Positions 20,733 through 28,861 of a stretch of 64,000 nt of DNA are shown one piece after another. Below the pieces are notes generated by a model. The model worked only from the letters and a program-made list of their open reading frames with translations. It was not told the origin of the DNA and did not search any database. Source of the DNA: Hyphomonas sp. (GTDB lineage: Bacteria > Pseudomonadota > Alphaproteobacteria > Caulobacterales > Hyphomonadaceae); assembly GCF_018402285.1 (NCBI RefSeq), contig NZ_JAGYJH010000003.1:434001-498000 (forward strand). Direction: 5' to 3'. Made by a program: the position numbers and the translations under genes. The first letter of the stretch is position 1. Every line of letters starts with the position of its first letter.

Positions 20733-21632
20733 TCAGGCGCGCGGATGGGCGGCGGCGTGAACCTCGCGCAGGCGCGAGGAGTCGATGCCGGTATAGACCT
20801 GCGTGGTTGAGAGCGACGCATGACCCAGCAGGGTCTGGATGGCGCGCAGGTCTGCCCCGTTTGCCAGAAGATGGGTGGCAAAGGCATGGCGCAGGGCGTG
20901 GGGCGTGGCCGTTTCCGGCAGGCCGAGATAGCCGCGCATCCGCTGCATTGCGCCCTGGATGAGGCGCGGATTGAGCGGCCCGCCCTTGGCGCCCCGGAAG
21001 AGGGGCTTGTCGCGGGTCAGGGCCCAGGGGCAGATGTCCGTATACATATGAATGGCGTCGCGCACGGCCGGGATCAGCGGCACGATGCGCACCTTGCCGC
21101 CCTTGCCCTTGATGCGCAGGCGTTCGGGCGCGGGCACATCGGCGCCGGTCAGGCTGAGAGCTTCGGAGATACGCAGGCCCGCGCCATAGAGGAGGGAGAG
21201 AACAGCTGCGTCGCGCGCGCCGATCCAGGGCTCCTGGTCAGGCTCGCTTTCGGCTTCGGAGATGAGATCGCGGGCCGCATCTATGGATACCGGGCGCGGC
21301 AGGCGCTGGGGCCTTCGGGGGCCCTGCAGGTATCCTACCTCAGCATTATTGATGCCATGGGCCCGGTCGAGCCAGCGATAGAGCGCCTTGATGGAGGAGA
21401 GGATGCGGGCGACGGTCGCGTCCGACAGGCCCTCGCGGCGCCGTTCGGCGAGATAGGCGCGGATGTCGCGCGCGCGAACGTCGGCCAGCATGGAGGGGGA
21501 GGGCTCGCCGCCCATATGCACGCGCAGGAACGCCAGGAAGAAAGAGAGGTCGCTGCCATAAGCCTCGACGGTCTTGACCGCCATGCGGCGCTCGCGCGTT
21601 AGGTGATCCAGAAAGGCGGGCAAGACATCCAT
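20733..21632 (-). CDS. xerC: site-specific tyrosine recombinase XerC
   Basis: The 299-aa protein has an N-terminal core-binding domain (FLDHLTRERRMAVKTVEAY) and a catalytic domain with Arg in GAGLRISEAL, Lys in IKGKGGKVRIVPL, HALRHAFATHLL and GHASLSTTQVYTGID (nucleophile Tyr). It acts with XerD at dif to resolve chromosome dimers. There are no phage or integron features around it. It is convergent with hemW. Confidence 0.93.
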   Translation of the reverse strand: MDVLPAFLDHLTRERRMAVKTVEAYGSDLSFFLAFLRVHMGGEPSPSMLADVRARDIRAYLAERRREGLSDATVARILSSIKALYRWLDRAHGINNAEVGYLQGPRRPQRLPRPVSIDAARDLISEAESEPDQEPWIGARDAAVLSLLYGAGLRISEALSLTGADVPAPERLRIKGKGGKVRIVPLIPAVRDAIHMYTDICPWALTRDKPLFRGAKGGPLNPRLIQGAMQRMRGYLGLPETATPHALRHAFATHLLANGADLRAIQTLLGHASLSTTQVYTGIDSSRLREVHAAAHPRA

Positions 21633-21685
21633 CGCGCCAGACTGCCATAGCGCTGTTAAGGAGGACTGAAGACAGCGGCCGCGAT

Positions 21686-22141
21686 CTAGGGCTCGGTGCC
21701 TTCCCAGTCGATGACCCAGTCGATCTCGTCTTCCTCGAAGACGGTTTCTTCCGAGACGGTCTGTCCGCGTACGGAATGGCCGAGTTCATGGATCCGTTCG
21801 CGGTCGCCGCAGACGAGGTGGTGCCATTGGGGTAGGGGTTTGCCTTCGTCGATCAGGCGATAGGCGCAGGTGCGGGGCAGCCAGTCGACCTGCTCGACGA
21901 TTACGGGGGTGAGCTGGACACAATCTGGCACGTGCTGGCGGCGGTTTGTGTAGTCGGAGCATTGGCAGGTGGCGCCGTCCAGCAGCTTGCAGTGGAGGCG
22001 GGTATAGGCCAGCGCCCCGGTGTCCTCGTCCTCAAGCTTCACGATGCAGCATTTGCCACAGCCATCGCAAAGGCTTTCCCATTCCTCCGGGGTCATCTCC
22101 TCCAGGGTCTTGCTCTTCCAGAAGGGTTTCTCCCTTGGCAT
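21686..22141 (-). CDS. YcgN-family cysteine cluster protein (UPF0153/UPF0260)
   Basis: The 151-aa protein has the cysteine cluster CDGCGKCC (about residue 25) with later Cys residues (HCKLLDG; CQCSDY; VPDC; RTCAY), as expected for a zinc- or iron-binding YkgJ/YcgN-type domain. The role is unknown. It follows a small acetyltransferase gene by 4 bp on the same strand. Confidence 0.85.
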   Translation of the reverse strand: MPREKPFWKSKTLEEMTPEEWESLCDGCGKCCIVKLEDEDTGALAYTRLHCKLLDGATCQCSDYTNRRQHVPDCVQLTPVIVEQVDWLPRTCAYRLIDEGKPLPQWHHLVCGDRERIHELGHSVRGQTVSEETVFEEDEIDWVIDWEGTEP

Positions 22142-22145
22142 CCCG

Positions 22146-22424
22146 TCAGGCTTTCAGGGCCGCCCAATCAGGCGTCTTGTCGATGAGGGCGCTGGCATAC
22201 CAGCAGGAGGAGGCTACTTTTTCCCCGTCTGTCTTGATGTCGTCCATGATGGCGGTGACGAGCTTCTTGCCGATGCCGCGCCCGCCGATGGCGTCAGGCA
22301 CGATCGTGTGGGTGATGTGGCGCACGCCCGGCTGGCGGCGCTCATAGGTGAGGTAGCCTTCCACCCCGTCGATAATCAGGCTGTAGCGCTGGCGGGCGGC
22401 GTCGCGGGTGATGGCTGGTCTCAT
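22146..22424 (-). CDS. small GNAT-like N-acetyltransferase (YjdJ type), copy 1
   Basis: The 92-aa single-domain protein has YLTYERRQPGVRHITHTIV followed by the acetyl-CoA loop GGRGIGKKLV and the short C-terminal CWYASALIDKTPDW. This matches the compact YjdJ/Gtn-like acetyltransferases. It overlaps the upstream membrane gene by ATGA. The substrate is unknown. Confidence 0.8.
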   Translation of the reverse strand: MRPAITRDAARQRYSLIIDGVEGYLTYERRQPGVRHITHTIVPDAIGGRGIGKKLVTAIMDDIKTDGEKVASSCWYASALIDKTPDWAALKA

Positions 22425-22666
22425 GCGAAGATGTCCGTCTGTTTGCTGGCGAGCTGTTTACGGATCCAGCCCGGCAGGAGGAAGAAGGCAATTCCAGTTA
22501 GCCAGATTGGCATTGCCACGATCCCGGCCCCGATAATTGCGCCGAATGTGTGGGCGGCATCATTGCCGGCGCTGGCATCCGGTGAAACGCCAACTACTGC
22601 CGCCGCCACGATCAGGGCGCCTGCTATGATCCAGATAACCCCAAGTATCCTTAGTAGAATGCCCAT
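22421..22666 (-). CDS. two-helix membrane protein, 81 aa
   Basis: The protein has two long hydrophobic helices (about residues 3-28 and 43-68) and a basic C-terminus (WIRKQLASKQ). It lies between two paralogous small acetyltransferase genes and is coupled to the downstream one. I do not recognise the family. Confidence 0.65.
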   Translation of the reverse strand: MGILLRILGVIWIIAGALIVAAAVVGVSPDASAGNDAAHTFGAIIGAGIVAMPIWLTGIAFFLLPGWIRKQLASKQTDIFA

Positions 22667-22693
22667 GGTTCAATCCTCCCCCCTAACCCTGCC

Positions 22694-22981
22694 TCAGGCC
22701 AGTACGTCCTGCCATTCGGGATGTTTCTCGATCTGTGCCTTGGCGAAAGGGCAGAGCGGGATGATCTTAATGCCGGCGGTGCGGGCGTCTTCGACAGCGC
22801 GTTTTACCAGCGCCTGGCCAGCGCCTTTGCCGCGCAGGGCATCCGGCACGCCGGTATGGTCGATGATGATGCGGGTGGCCCCAGCCTTGGAATAGGTCAT
22901 TTCGGCGGTGTGGCCGTCAATAGTGACCAAGTATCGCCCGCCTGTTGCCCCGTCTTCGCGTTTTAAATCCATGACGCTCAT
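22694..22981 (-). CDS. small GNAT-like N-acetyltransferase (YjdJ type), copy 2
   Basis: The 95-aa protein has the same layout as copy 1: [20 protein letters not shown], the acetyl-CoA loop [11 protein letters not shown], and the ending [18 protein letters not shown], which is the classical YjdJ terminus. GGAG lies 7 nt before ATG 22981; ATG 22972 is an alternative. Confidence 0.85.
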   Translation of the reverse strand: MSVMDLKREDGATGGRYLVTIDGHTAEMTYSKAGATRIIIDHTGVPDALRGKGAGQALVKRAVEDARTAGIKIIPLCPFAKAQIEKHPEWQDVLA

Positions 22982-23091
22982 TGGCGGGCTCCTGTTCCAG
23001 GGGGTTAAGAGGCGAAAGTGGGGCAGGCGCCTCGAAAGCGCAATGGGATGGCCGGTTTGCATTTTTGCGCCGCCGGGCTAGGGCAGGGCGT

Positions 23092-24906
23092 ATGACGCGG
23101 CTCTTGACCCATCCGGAGATCGAGTGGCGGGAGGATGGTACTCCCGTTGCCGCCGCGTTTGGCGATGTTTATTTCTCGGTTCATGACGGCCTTGCCGAGA
23201 CGCGGGCAGTTTTCTTCAGGGGCTGCGGCCTGCCGGAAGCCTGGGCCGGGCGGCGCCAGTTCACGGTGGCCGAGACGGGCTTTGGCACAGGCCTCAACTT
23301 CCTTGCCCTCTGGCAGCTCTGGCGGGAGCACCGCCCGCATCCCGATGCGCGGCTCAGCTTTGTCAGTTTCGAGGCCTTTCCCCTGAAAGCCGAAGATGCG
23401 GCCCTTGCGTTTGCCGCCTGGCCGGAACTTCATCCGTTGGCAGAGCAGCTGCTTGCGCGCTGGCCGGGGCCGGTAAAGGGCGTGCGACATCTCTGCTTTG
23501 ACGGGACCGGCGTCGAGCTGATCCTGCATCTGGGTGATATCGCTGAGACCCTGCCCACCAGCCGCTTCCGGGCCGATGCCTGGTTTCTCGATGGGTTCAG
23601 CCCGGCGAAGAATGCCGGGATGTGGGCCGGGGATATCTATCCGTTGATTGCTGCGCGGTCTGCTCCCGGCGCGCGGGCGGCGACTTTCACGGTAGCGGGC
23701 GAAGTTCGGCGCGGGCTGGCAGAGGCCGGGTTTGACGTGCGCAAGGCTGAAGGTCATGGACGCAAGCGCCAGAGGCTGGAAGCTGTCCTGCCGGGCGCAG
23801 ATGAACCTTTGCCGGTACGGGTGAGGCGGGTGGCGATCCTCGGGGCCGGTATCGCGGGCGCGACCATCGCGTATCGCCTCGTTCAGGCGGGCATCGAGGC
23901 GGTGGTCTTCGATCCGGCGCCGGAAGCGGCGAGCGGGGCAAGTGGCAATCCGCTCGCCCTGATGATGCCGCGGCTTGATGCGGGCGAGACGGCCGAGGCG
24001 CGCCTGTTGATCGATGCCTATCTGGCGGCGCGGGAATTTTACAAGGGGCGGCCGGGCGCCGAGCTGACTGACGTTCGCCAGGTTCCGCGCAATGAAATCG
24101 AAGTGAAGCGGTTCGAGAAGCTTCTGGATGATCCGCCTTTCCCGCTGGAAGACCTTGAGGCGATTGCGGGCGGCGGACTCCTGCACAAGCGTGCCAAGAT
24201 CCTCCGTCCCCGGCAGATCGTGGGGGCGCTGCTGGAGGGATGCGAGCTGCGTACCGGCGCGTTACCGAATGTGGACCTCGCGGCGCGCACGGTGAACGGC
24301 GAAGTGTTCGATGCCATCGTGCTGGCCAGCGGTATGGGCATCCGCCGCTTCCTGCCCGCGCTTGAGCTGACCGGCCGGCAGGGGCAGGTGGAGCATGTTT
24401 CAGGGGCTGTCGAGGCGCCGCCTTCCGCGCTCACCTCGGGCACGTATGCCATTGCCCTGGGTGGTGAGCGCCTCTGGGGGGCAACGTTTGAGCCTGCCGG
24501 GGAGGGCGACAGAGCGGCTGTCAGCAAGGCTGCGCGGGCGGAGAACCTTGCGGGTGTTGAGGCGCTCTCGCCCTGGTGGGTGCGCCAGGCGCGGGACGTG
24601 GCTGCGGTGTCACGCGCGTCGGTACGGGCGACGACGCCGGACCGGCTGCCACTCATCGGGCCCGCGCCTGACGCAGACGCGATTGCGGTTTTGCGGGGAG
24701 GCAAGGTGGAGCGCGAAGCGTGGCCCGTGATGCTAGGCGTACATGTTGCGGGCGGCTATGGCAGCCGGGGCTTTACCTGGGCGCCCTGGGCGGCTGGATT
24801 GATTGTGGCGGAGCTGTGCGGAAGCCCGCCGCCGGCTGACCTGCCATCCATCCAGGCTGTGAGCCCGTCCCGGCAGATCCTCCGGCGTCTGAGGAAGCAG
24901 CGCTAG
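23092..24906 (+). CDS. mnmC: bifunctional tRNA wobble-U34 modification enzyme MnmC
   Basis: The 604-aa protein joins an N-terminal MnmD methyltransferase domain (about residues 1-235; [33 protein letters not shown]) to a C-terminal FAD oxidoreductase (about 245-604; [46 protein letters not shown]). It converts cmnm5(s2)U34 to mnm5(s2)U34 in tRNA. The start at 23092 matches the domain start; a longer frame back to 22981 lies in the intergenic region. Confidence 0.93.
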   Translation: MTRLLTHPEIEWREDGTPVAAAFGDVYFSVHDGLAETRAVFFRGCGLPEAWAGRRQFTVAETGFGTGLNFLALWQLWREHRPHPDARLSFVSFEAFPLKAEDAALAFAAWPELHPLAEQLLARWPGPVKGVRHLCFDGTGVELILHLGDIAETLPTSRFRADAWFLDGFSPAKNAGMWAGDIYPLIAARSAPGARAATFTVAGEVRRGLAEAGFDVRKAEGHGRKRQRLEAVLPGADEPLPVRVRRVAILGAGIAGATIAYRLVQAGIEAVVFDPAPEAASGASGNPLALMMPRLDAGETAEARLLIDAYLAAREFYKGRPGAELTDVRQVPRNEIEVKRFEKLLDDPPFPLEDLEAIAGGGLLHKRAKILRPRQIVGALLEGCELRTGALPNVDLAARTVNGEVFDAIVLASGMGIRRFLPALELTGRQGQVEHVSGAVEAPPSALTSGTYAIALGGERLWGATFEPAGEGDRAAVSKAARAENLAGVEALSPWWVRQARDVAAVSRASVRATTPDRLPLIGPAPDADAIAVLRGGKVEREAWPVMLGVHVAGGYGSRGFTWAPWAAGLIVAELCGSPPPADLPSIQAVSPSRQILRRLRKQR

Positions 24907-24909
24907 GCG

Positions 24910-25095
24910 TCAAGGCGCCTGAACGAAGAAGACGCGCACGCCGCCGTTTTCGTGGCGCTCCAGGCTCATGGAGACGCCGGCGACTTCCAGTTTTGCCTGG
25001 CCGGCGACGGCGCTGAGGATGACGGTGGCCGCCAGGATTGCGACGGCCAGTCCGCCGAGTAGCCAGTTATTGTGCACGATATGCCCCTGTTTCAT
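24910..25095 (-). CDS. 61-aa single-helix membrane protein at the end of the psp operon
   Basis: The protein has one N-terminal membrane helix (about residues 10-32, LLGGLAVAILAATVILSAVA) and a short periplasmic or cytoplasmic tail. AAGGGA lies 8 nt before the ATG, and the gene starts 48 nt after pspC on the same strand. The family is not recognised; I place it in the Psp operon by position only. Confidence 0.65.
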   Translation of the reverse strand: MKQGHIVHNNWLLGGLAVAILAATVILSAVAGQAKLEVAGVSMSLERHENGGVRVFFVQAP

Positions 25096-25143
25096 TGGTC
25101 CGGTCCCTTGGGCGGAGTTGGCGTGGGTGGGCTGTATGCCCGG

Positions 25144-25560
25144 TCAGTTACCTTTTTCGAGGTCACGGAATTCCTGGCGCAGGCGCCATTCATCCGACGT
25201 CACGGTCCGTTCGATGTTCTTCAGGCGCTCATCGAGATCCATGAAGGTGTACTTGATGGTGCCGAAGGTGGCGCGCGGGCGGTCCTGTACGCCGCGCCAG
25301 AAGGCATCCTCATCTGGGCTAATCGGCCCGTAGCCCAGCGGCGTGCGGGGCGTGATCATCCAGATGACCACATAGGTCACCACTGCGACGGGGCCGAGGC
25401 CGAACAGTGTCAGCAGAACAAACAGTATACGGACAAGAAGCGGGTCCCAGCCGAAGCGGTCAGCAAGGCCGCCGCAGACTCCGCCCATCACGCTGTCCTG
25501 GCGCGAGCGGTAGAAACGTTTCGGGTTGGGGGAGTTGTAGGGGTCGTAGGGGCGGGACAT
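25144..25560 (-). CDS. pspC: envelope-stress membrane protein PspC
   Basis: The 138-aa protein has a PspC domain (about residues 15-72: FYRSRQDSVMGGVCGGLAD then helix VRILFVLLTLFGLGPVAVV) and a charged C-terminal region ending in a predicted coiled coil (LDERLKNIERTVTSDEWRLR). PspC senses inner-membrane stress and binds PspA. The coiled-coil tail closely resembles the tails of two small proteins at 50789 and 51054. Confidence 0.92.
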   Translation of the reverse strand: MSRPYDPYNSPNPKRFYRSRQDSVMGGVCGGLADRFGWDPLLVRILFVLLTLFGLGPVAVVTYVVIWMITPRTPLGYGPISPDEDAFWRGVQDRPRATFGTIKYTFMDLDERLKNIERTVTSDEWRLRQEFRDLEKGN

Positions 25561-25571
25561 TTCCTGTCTCC

Positions 25572-25835
25572 TTAATCGTCAAGATGGGAGTGGGTGGGGC
25601 GCGGCGGGCGGCGATGGGTGTCGGTGTCCCGGGCGGCGAGGAGCGATTCGAGGGTCTCGATACGGTGCTCCATTGCCTTTGCGGAGCGCCAGAGGTCCTC
25701 GAGCATCCGCTCATCGTCCGGCTGGAGGGTCTTCTGGCGCCGCCAGAGCGTGATGTAGTGAAACACCATCCCCGGCAGCACCACGAAGAGAGCCAGGATC
25801 GCGACGAGAGGGATAATCATCTCGTCCATGATCAC
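25572..25835 (-). CDS. pspB: phage shock protein B (PspB)
   Basis: The 87-aa protein has an N-terminal helix (IIPLVAILALFVVLPGMVFHY), a basic turn WRRQK and a coiled coil (MLEDLWRSAKAMEHRIETLESLL), the PspB layout. GTG 25835 overlaps the stop of the 37-aa gene upstream (GTGA). It probably works with PspC as the membrane sensor. Confidence 0.88.
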   Translation of the reverse strand: MIMDEMIIPLVAILALFVVLPGMVFHYITLWRRQKTLQPDDERMLEDLWRSAKAMEHRIETLESLLAARDTDTHRRPPRPTHSHLDD

Positions 25836-25945
25836 TCCTTGCCGGCGGCAGAAGCCGCAGAGCGTTCCTCACGCGCCTGGGCGATGAGCCCGGGCGTGCA
25901 GATCACAGCGAGAAAACCGAAGAGGCAGACCAGAGAGAAAATCAT
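25832..25945 (-). CDS. 37-aa membrane micro-protein between pspA and pspB
   Basis: The frame encodes MIFSLVCLFGFLAVICTPG and then a charged tail (AREERSAASAAGKE): one hydrophobic helix and a soluble end. GGAGGG lies about 8 nt upstream, and its TGA overlaps the GTG of pspB, so it is probably translated and coupled to pspB. Its start is only 3 bp beyond the pspA stop. I know of no named homologue. Confidence 0.65.
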   Translation of the reverse strand: MIFSLVCLFGFLAVICTPGLIAQAREERSAASAAGKE

Positions 25946-25948
25946 GGA

Positions 25949-26629
25949 TCAGCCCTCCGACTTCTTGGCCGCTGGCTTGCCCTTGCGGGCCTTCAGCGCG
26001 GCGAGTTCTTTCTCGATCGACTCGTTTTGCTCGAGCTCGGCGAATTCCTGCTCCAGGCTCGGCTCACGTCCACGGATGGTATCGGCGTAGGCCTCCATCT
26101 CGTCGACCTTGCGCTCCAGCTGGTTGTAGCGAAGGATCGCTTCATCGGCGCGGCCATCATACATCTGGCTGCGCATGCGGATGCGCTGTTCGGCGGCTTC
26201 GCGGCGCATGACGAGGGCGCGGTGCTTTGCCTTGGCTTCGTCGAGTTTTGCCGAGAGCTTCGTGAGGTCTTCCTGGCGGCGCTCGAAGGCTTCCTCGGCG
26301 ATCTTCATCGCGTGATGGCGGCGCTCGACTTCGGTTTCGCATTTCTGCTTGGCGATGAGCGCGCCGCGGGCGAGGTCTTCGCGGCCCTTGTCGATTGCGA
26401 GCTCGGCCTTGGCAGCCCAGTCATCGCGGGTGGCCGTGAAGTGGGCGATTTCGCGCTCCATTTCTTTCTTGTCGGCCATTGCGCGGGCAGCGGCGGTGCG
26501 CACTTCGACCAGCGTGTCTTCCATTTCCTGGATGATCAGGCGGGCGATTTTTTCGGGGTTTTCGGCGCCATCAAGCATCGCATTGAGGTTGGAGTTGATG
26601 ATGTCGCCAAGACGGGAGAAGAGACCCAT
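25949..26629 (-). CDS. pspA: phage shock protein A (PspA)
   Basis: The 226-aa PspA/Vipp1 (ESCRT-III-like) protein begins with the amphipathic membrane-binding helix MGLFSRLGDIINSNLNAML, followed by long coiled-coil helices throughout (AELAIDKGREDLARGAL, SRSQMYDGRADEA-like RMRSQMYDGRADEAI). It binds damaged inner membrane and inhibits PspF in the model system. AAAGGA lies 7 nt before the ATG. Confidence 0.96.
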   Translation of the reverse strand: MGLFSRLGDIINSNLNAMLDGAENPEKIARLIIQEMEDTLVEVRTAAARAMADKKEMEREIAHFTATRDDWAAKAELAIDKGREDLARGALIAKQKCETEVERRHHAMKIAEEAFERRQEDLTKLSAKLDEAKAKHRALVMRREAAEQRIRMRSQMYDGRADEAILRYNQLERKVDEMEAYADTIRGREPSLEQEFAELEQNESIEKELAALKARKGKPAAKKSEG

Positions 26630-26654
26630 GGGTTAATCCTTTCGTGACTGGAGA

Positions 26655-26786
26655 TCAGAAGAAGAGGCCGCCGAGCAGCACGCCGGCAGCGAAGAACATC
26701 CACGTCTCCGCCCGGCGCGAAGCGAGCCAGCGGCCAAAGCGGCCGGCGTCCGTGCGGGGTGTGTAGGGATCGTCCTGGTAGCTCAT
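26655..26786 (-). CDS. 43-aa single-helix micro-protein heading the psp operon
   Basis: The frame encodes MSYQDDPYTPRTDAGRFGRW followed by a basic turn and a C-terminal membrane helix (WMFFAAGVLLGGLFF). It is the first gene downstream of the sigma54-like promoter, 50 nt from the expected transcript start, with AAGGA about 10 nt before the ATG. It lies 25 bp upstream of pspA. The Tyr/Pro-rich start echoes the PspC N-terminus (MSRPYDPYNSP). Confidence 0.65.
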   Translation of the reverse strand: MSYQDDPYTPRTDAGRFGRWLASRRAETWMFFAAGVLLGGLFF

Positions 26787-26847
26787 TTCTGTGTCGTCCT
26801 TGGTTTGAGTGGGTTGGCAACGCCCGTCGCCCTGATGGCATCTTCAT

Positions 26848-26863
26848 TTCAAGAGCTGTGCCA
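26848..26863 (-). promoter_or_regulatory. sigma54 (RpoN) promoter of the psp operon
   Basis: On the minus strand TGGCAC (26863-26858), 5 nt, TTGAA (26852-26848) matches the -24/-12 pattern TGGCAC-n5-TTGCA with one change at the C of -12. The E. coli pspA promoter also departs from GC at -12. The PspF-type activator gene is divergent on the other side, as expected. Confidence 0.75.
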
Positions 26864-26948
26864 GTTCAAAATTAATTTCATTAAGCCTTGTTTTTAAAGA
26901 GTAAAAAAGTTTTTCAGGGCTCCGAGTTAAGAATGTATCGGTAAGAAA

Positions 26949-26986
26949 AGCCAAAGGAATGGTAGAAATAGCCATTCATATTGGCT
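26949..26986. promoter_or_regulatory. inverted repeat, candidate PspF upstream activating site
   Basis: AGCCAAAGGAATGG (26949-26962) faces CCATTCATATTGGCT (26972-26986), an imperfect dyad sharing AGCCAA and GAATGG. It lies about 110-150 bp upstream of the predicted psp transcript start and directly before pspF. That position suits an enhancer-type site that also autoregulates pspF. The region between is A+T-rich, which would suit a bending protein such as IHF. Confidence 0.45.
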
Positions 26987-26997
26987 AAATAGACCAA

Positions 26998-28058
26998 ATG
27001 GAAGAACGCACAACGCACCTGATTGGCGAATCTGCCCCCTGGCTCAGCGCGCTGGAGCAGGCCAGCCGGCTCGCCCCGCTTGACAGGCCTGTCCTCGTGA
27101 TCGGGGAGCGGGGCACCGGCAAGGAGCTGGTGGGGGAGCGCCTGCACTTCCTGTCCAAGCGCTGGGAGGGCCCGTTTGTGAAGGTCAATTGCGCGGCGCT
27201 TTCGGAAACCCTTCTGGATTCAGAGCTATTTGGCCATGAGCGGGGCGCCTTTACCGGCGCGACCGATATGCGGCGCGGCCGGTTCGAGCTGGCGGACGGG
27301 GGCACAATCTTTCTGGACGAGATCGCGACAGCGTCCCAGCAGGTGCAGGAGAAGCTGCTCAGGGTCGTGGAATACGGGGAATTTCAAAGGGTTGGCGGGT
27401 CCAAGGTGCTTACCGCCAATGTCCGGATCGTGGCGGCGACCAATGCGGATCTGCCCGCGCTCGCGGATGCGGGCAAGTTCCGCTGGGACCTGCTTGACCG
27501 GCTGTCCTTTGAGGTGGTGACGCTGCCGCCGCTGAGGGTGCGGCATGGGGACAAGACCCTGCTGGCGCAGTTCTTTGCGCGGCGGATGGCCGTTGAAATG
27601 GCTCAGGATTTTCCCGGATTTGGCCCCTCTGCGCTGGAGGCTATCGAGGCCTGGCACTGGCCTGGTAACATACGCGAGCTGCGCAATTTCGCCGAGCGCT
27701 TGGCCCACCGCGCCATCGTGTCTGCGCCGCACGAACCGGTGCGATTCGAGCCCTCGGCGCTCGACCCGTTTGCCTCTCCCTGGCGGCCAAAAAACACTCC
27801 AAAAAACTCCAACCCAGTTGGAGTTTTCAGGGTGCCTCGACCCATTCAAGCGCGGCCGAGCTTCAGCCGGCCGACCGGCCGCAAAGCCCGGCGCGCGGCT
27901 TTGAAGATGCCGTCCGCCTCTTCGAGATGCAGCTGATCGATGGCGCGCTCGCCGATACCGGGGGGCATCAGGGCAAGGCGGCAGACGCCCTCGGCCTGAC
28001 CTATCACCAGTTGCGCGGGCTGCTCAAAAAGCATGGCTATGCCAAGCGTGCGGAGTGA
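26998..28058 (+). CDS. pspF: psp operon activator PspF, HTH domain in the -1 frame
   Basis: The first frame (26998-27936, 312 aa) carries a complete sigma54-activator AAA+ domain: Walker A GERGTGKEL, the sigma54-contact loop GAFTGATD, Walker B GGTIFLDEI, and WHWPGNIRELRNFAERL. There is no receiver domain, as in PspF. After DPFASPWRP this frame loses similarity. The expected Fis-type HTH (MQLIDGALADTGGHQGKAAD, then LGLTYHQLRGLLKKHGYAKR) is in the -1 frame up to 28058. A -1 shift at 27789-27795 would give a protein of 353 aa, close to the E. coli size. Whether this is programmed frameshifting, a real mutation or a base-calling error is open. Confidence 0.8.
27787..27827 (+). other. candidate -1 ribosomal frameshift signal in pspF
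   Basis: CCAAAAAAC occurs twice (27787-27795 and 27799-27807), each time placing a slippery A_AAA_AAC heptamer in the zero frame. An 11-bp perfect hairpin follows (arms 27803-27813 and 27817-27827, AAAACTCCAAC and its complement, 3-nt loop). The gap from the first heptamer to the stem is 7 nt, within the usual 5-9 nt. A -1 shift joins exactly the frame that holds the missing HTH. Confidence 0.55.
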
Positions 28059-28061
28059 GCC

Positions 28062-28085
28062 GGTGCCCGCCATCCGGCGGGCACC
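28062..28085 (+). terminator. terminator hairpin after pspF
   Basis: A perfect 10-bp stem GGTGCCCGCC / GGCGGGCACC with a 4-nt loop starts 4 nt after the -1-frame stop of pspF. No T-run follows. Its position right after the long-form stop supports that stop as the functional gene end. Confidence 0.55.
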
Positions 28086-28238
28086 CTCAGGGTTAATCCC
28101 TAAATCGCGGGGGGCATGAACACATTAGATTTCAGACAGATGCGGCGGCGCTGCACGGAAGGGAGTCGCCACTGGTGGCTTCCTGATGCATACTTATCTT
28201 CAGGATAGCTCTTATGGTCACACGCAAAGGAGACGCCC

Positions 28239-28835
28239 ATGCAGATTCAGATCACCGGCCGGCATATGGAATTGGGTGAGGCACTGCGAGGGCGGATCGA
28301 AGAAGGGCTTGAAGCGGCGGTATCCAAATACTTCAGCCGGACGGGCGATGCCAACGTCTTCGTGTCCCAGCAGGGACCGTTCGTGGAAGTCGACTGCAAT
28401 GTTCACCTGCTATCGGGGATCGTCCTGCAATCGTCAGGCAAGGCGAACGACCCCTATGCCGCGCTCGAGGTGAGCCTCGAAAAGATGGAGAAGCGGGTGC
28501 GCCGCTACAAGCGCCGCCTGAAGGATCACCACACCAACGGCCAGCCGTTGCTTCCGGCAGAAATGGCAGCCGAAATCCTGATCCAGGCAACCGATGATGA
28601 AGCCGAGGATTCGGTGGATACGGGAATGGAGATCGGGGAGGCGCCCCTCACGGTTGCAGAAACCAAGGTCCAGATCCGGACAATGAGCGTTTCTGAGGCA
28701 GTCATGCAGCTGGAATTGCAGGATGTCCCGGCACTCATGTTCAGAAATGCTAGCCATGATGGCCTGAATATGGTCTACCGCCGCCCCGATGGGCATATTG
28801 GCTGGGTTGACCCCGCCAACACGCCCCGGAATTAG
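28239..28835 (+). CDS. hpf: ribosome hibernation promoting factor, long form
   Basis: The 198-aa protein has the N-terminal ribosome-binding S30AE domain (MQIQITGRHMELGEALRGRI to about residue 105) and the C-terminal dimerisation domain (MSVSEAVMQLELQDVPALMF; NMVYRRPDGHIGWVDP). Long HPF forms 100S dimers in stationary phase. AAAGGAG lies 8 nt before the ATG. It is followed by ptsN, as in many alphaproteobacteria. Confidence 0.95.
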   Translation: MQIQITGRHMELGEALRGRIEEGLEAAVSKYFSRTGDANVFVSQQGPFVEVDCNVHLLSGIVLQSSGKANDPYAALEVSLEKMEKRVRRYKRRLKDHHTNGQPLLPAEMAAEILIQATDDEAEDSVDTGMEIGEAPLTVAETKVQIRTMSVSEAVMQLELQDVPALMFRNASHDGLNMVYRRPDGHIGWVDPANTPRN

Positions 28836-28861
28836 CGCGACGTGCTACGGAAAGTAGTTTG

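Noticed and set aside
20733..21632. Tyrosine recombinase as a sign of an integrated element
   Set aside because: It is XerC by length and context; no attachment-site repeats, tRNA or phage genes are near.
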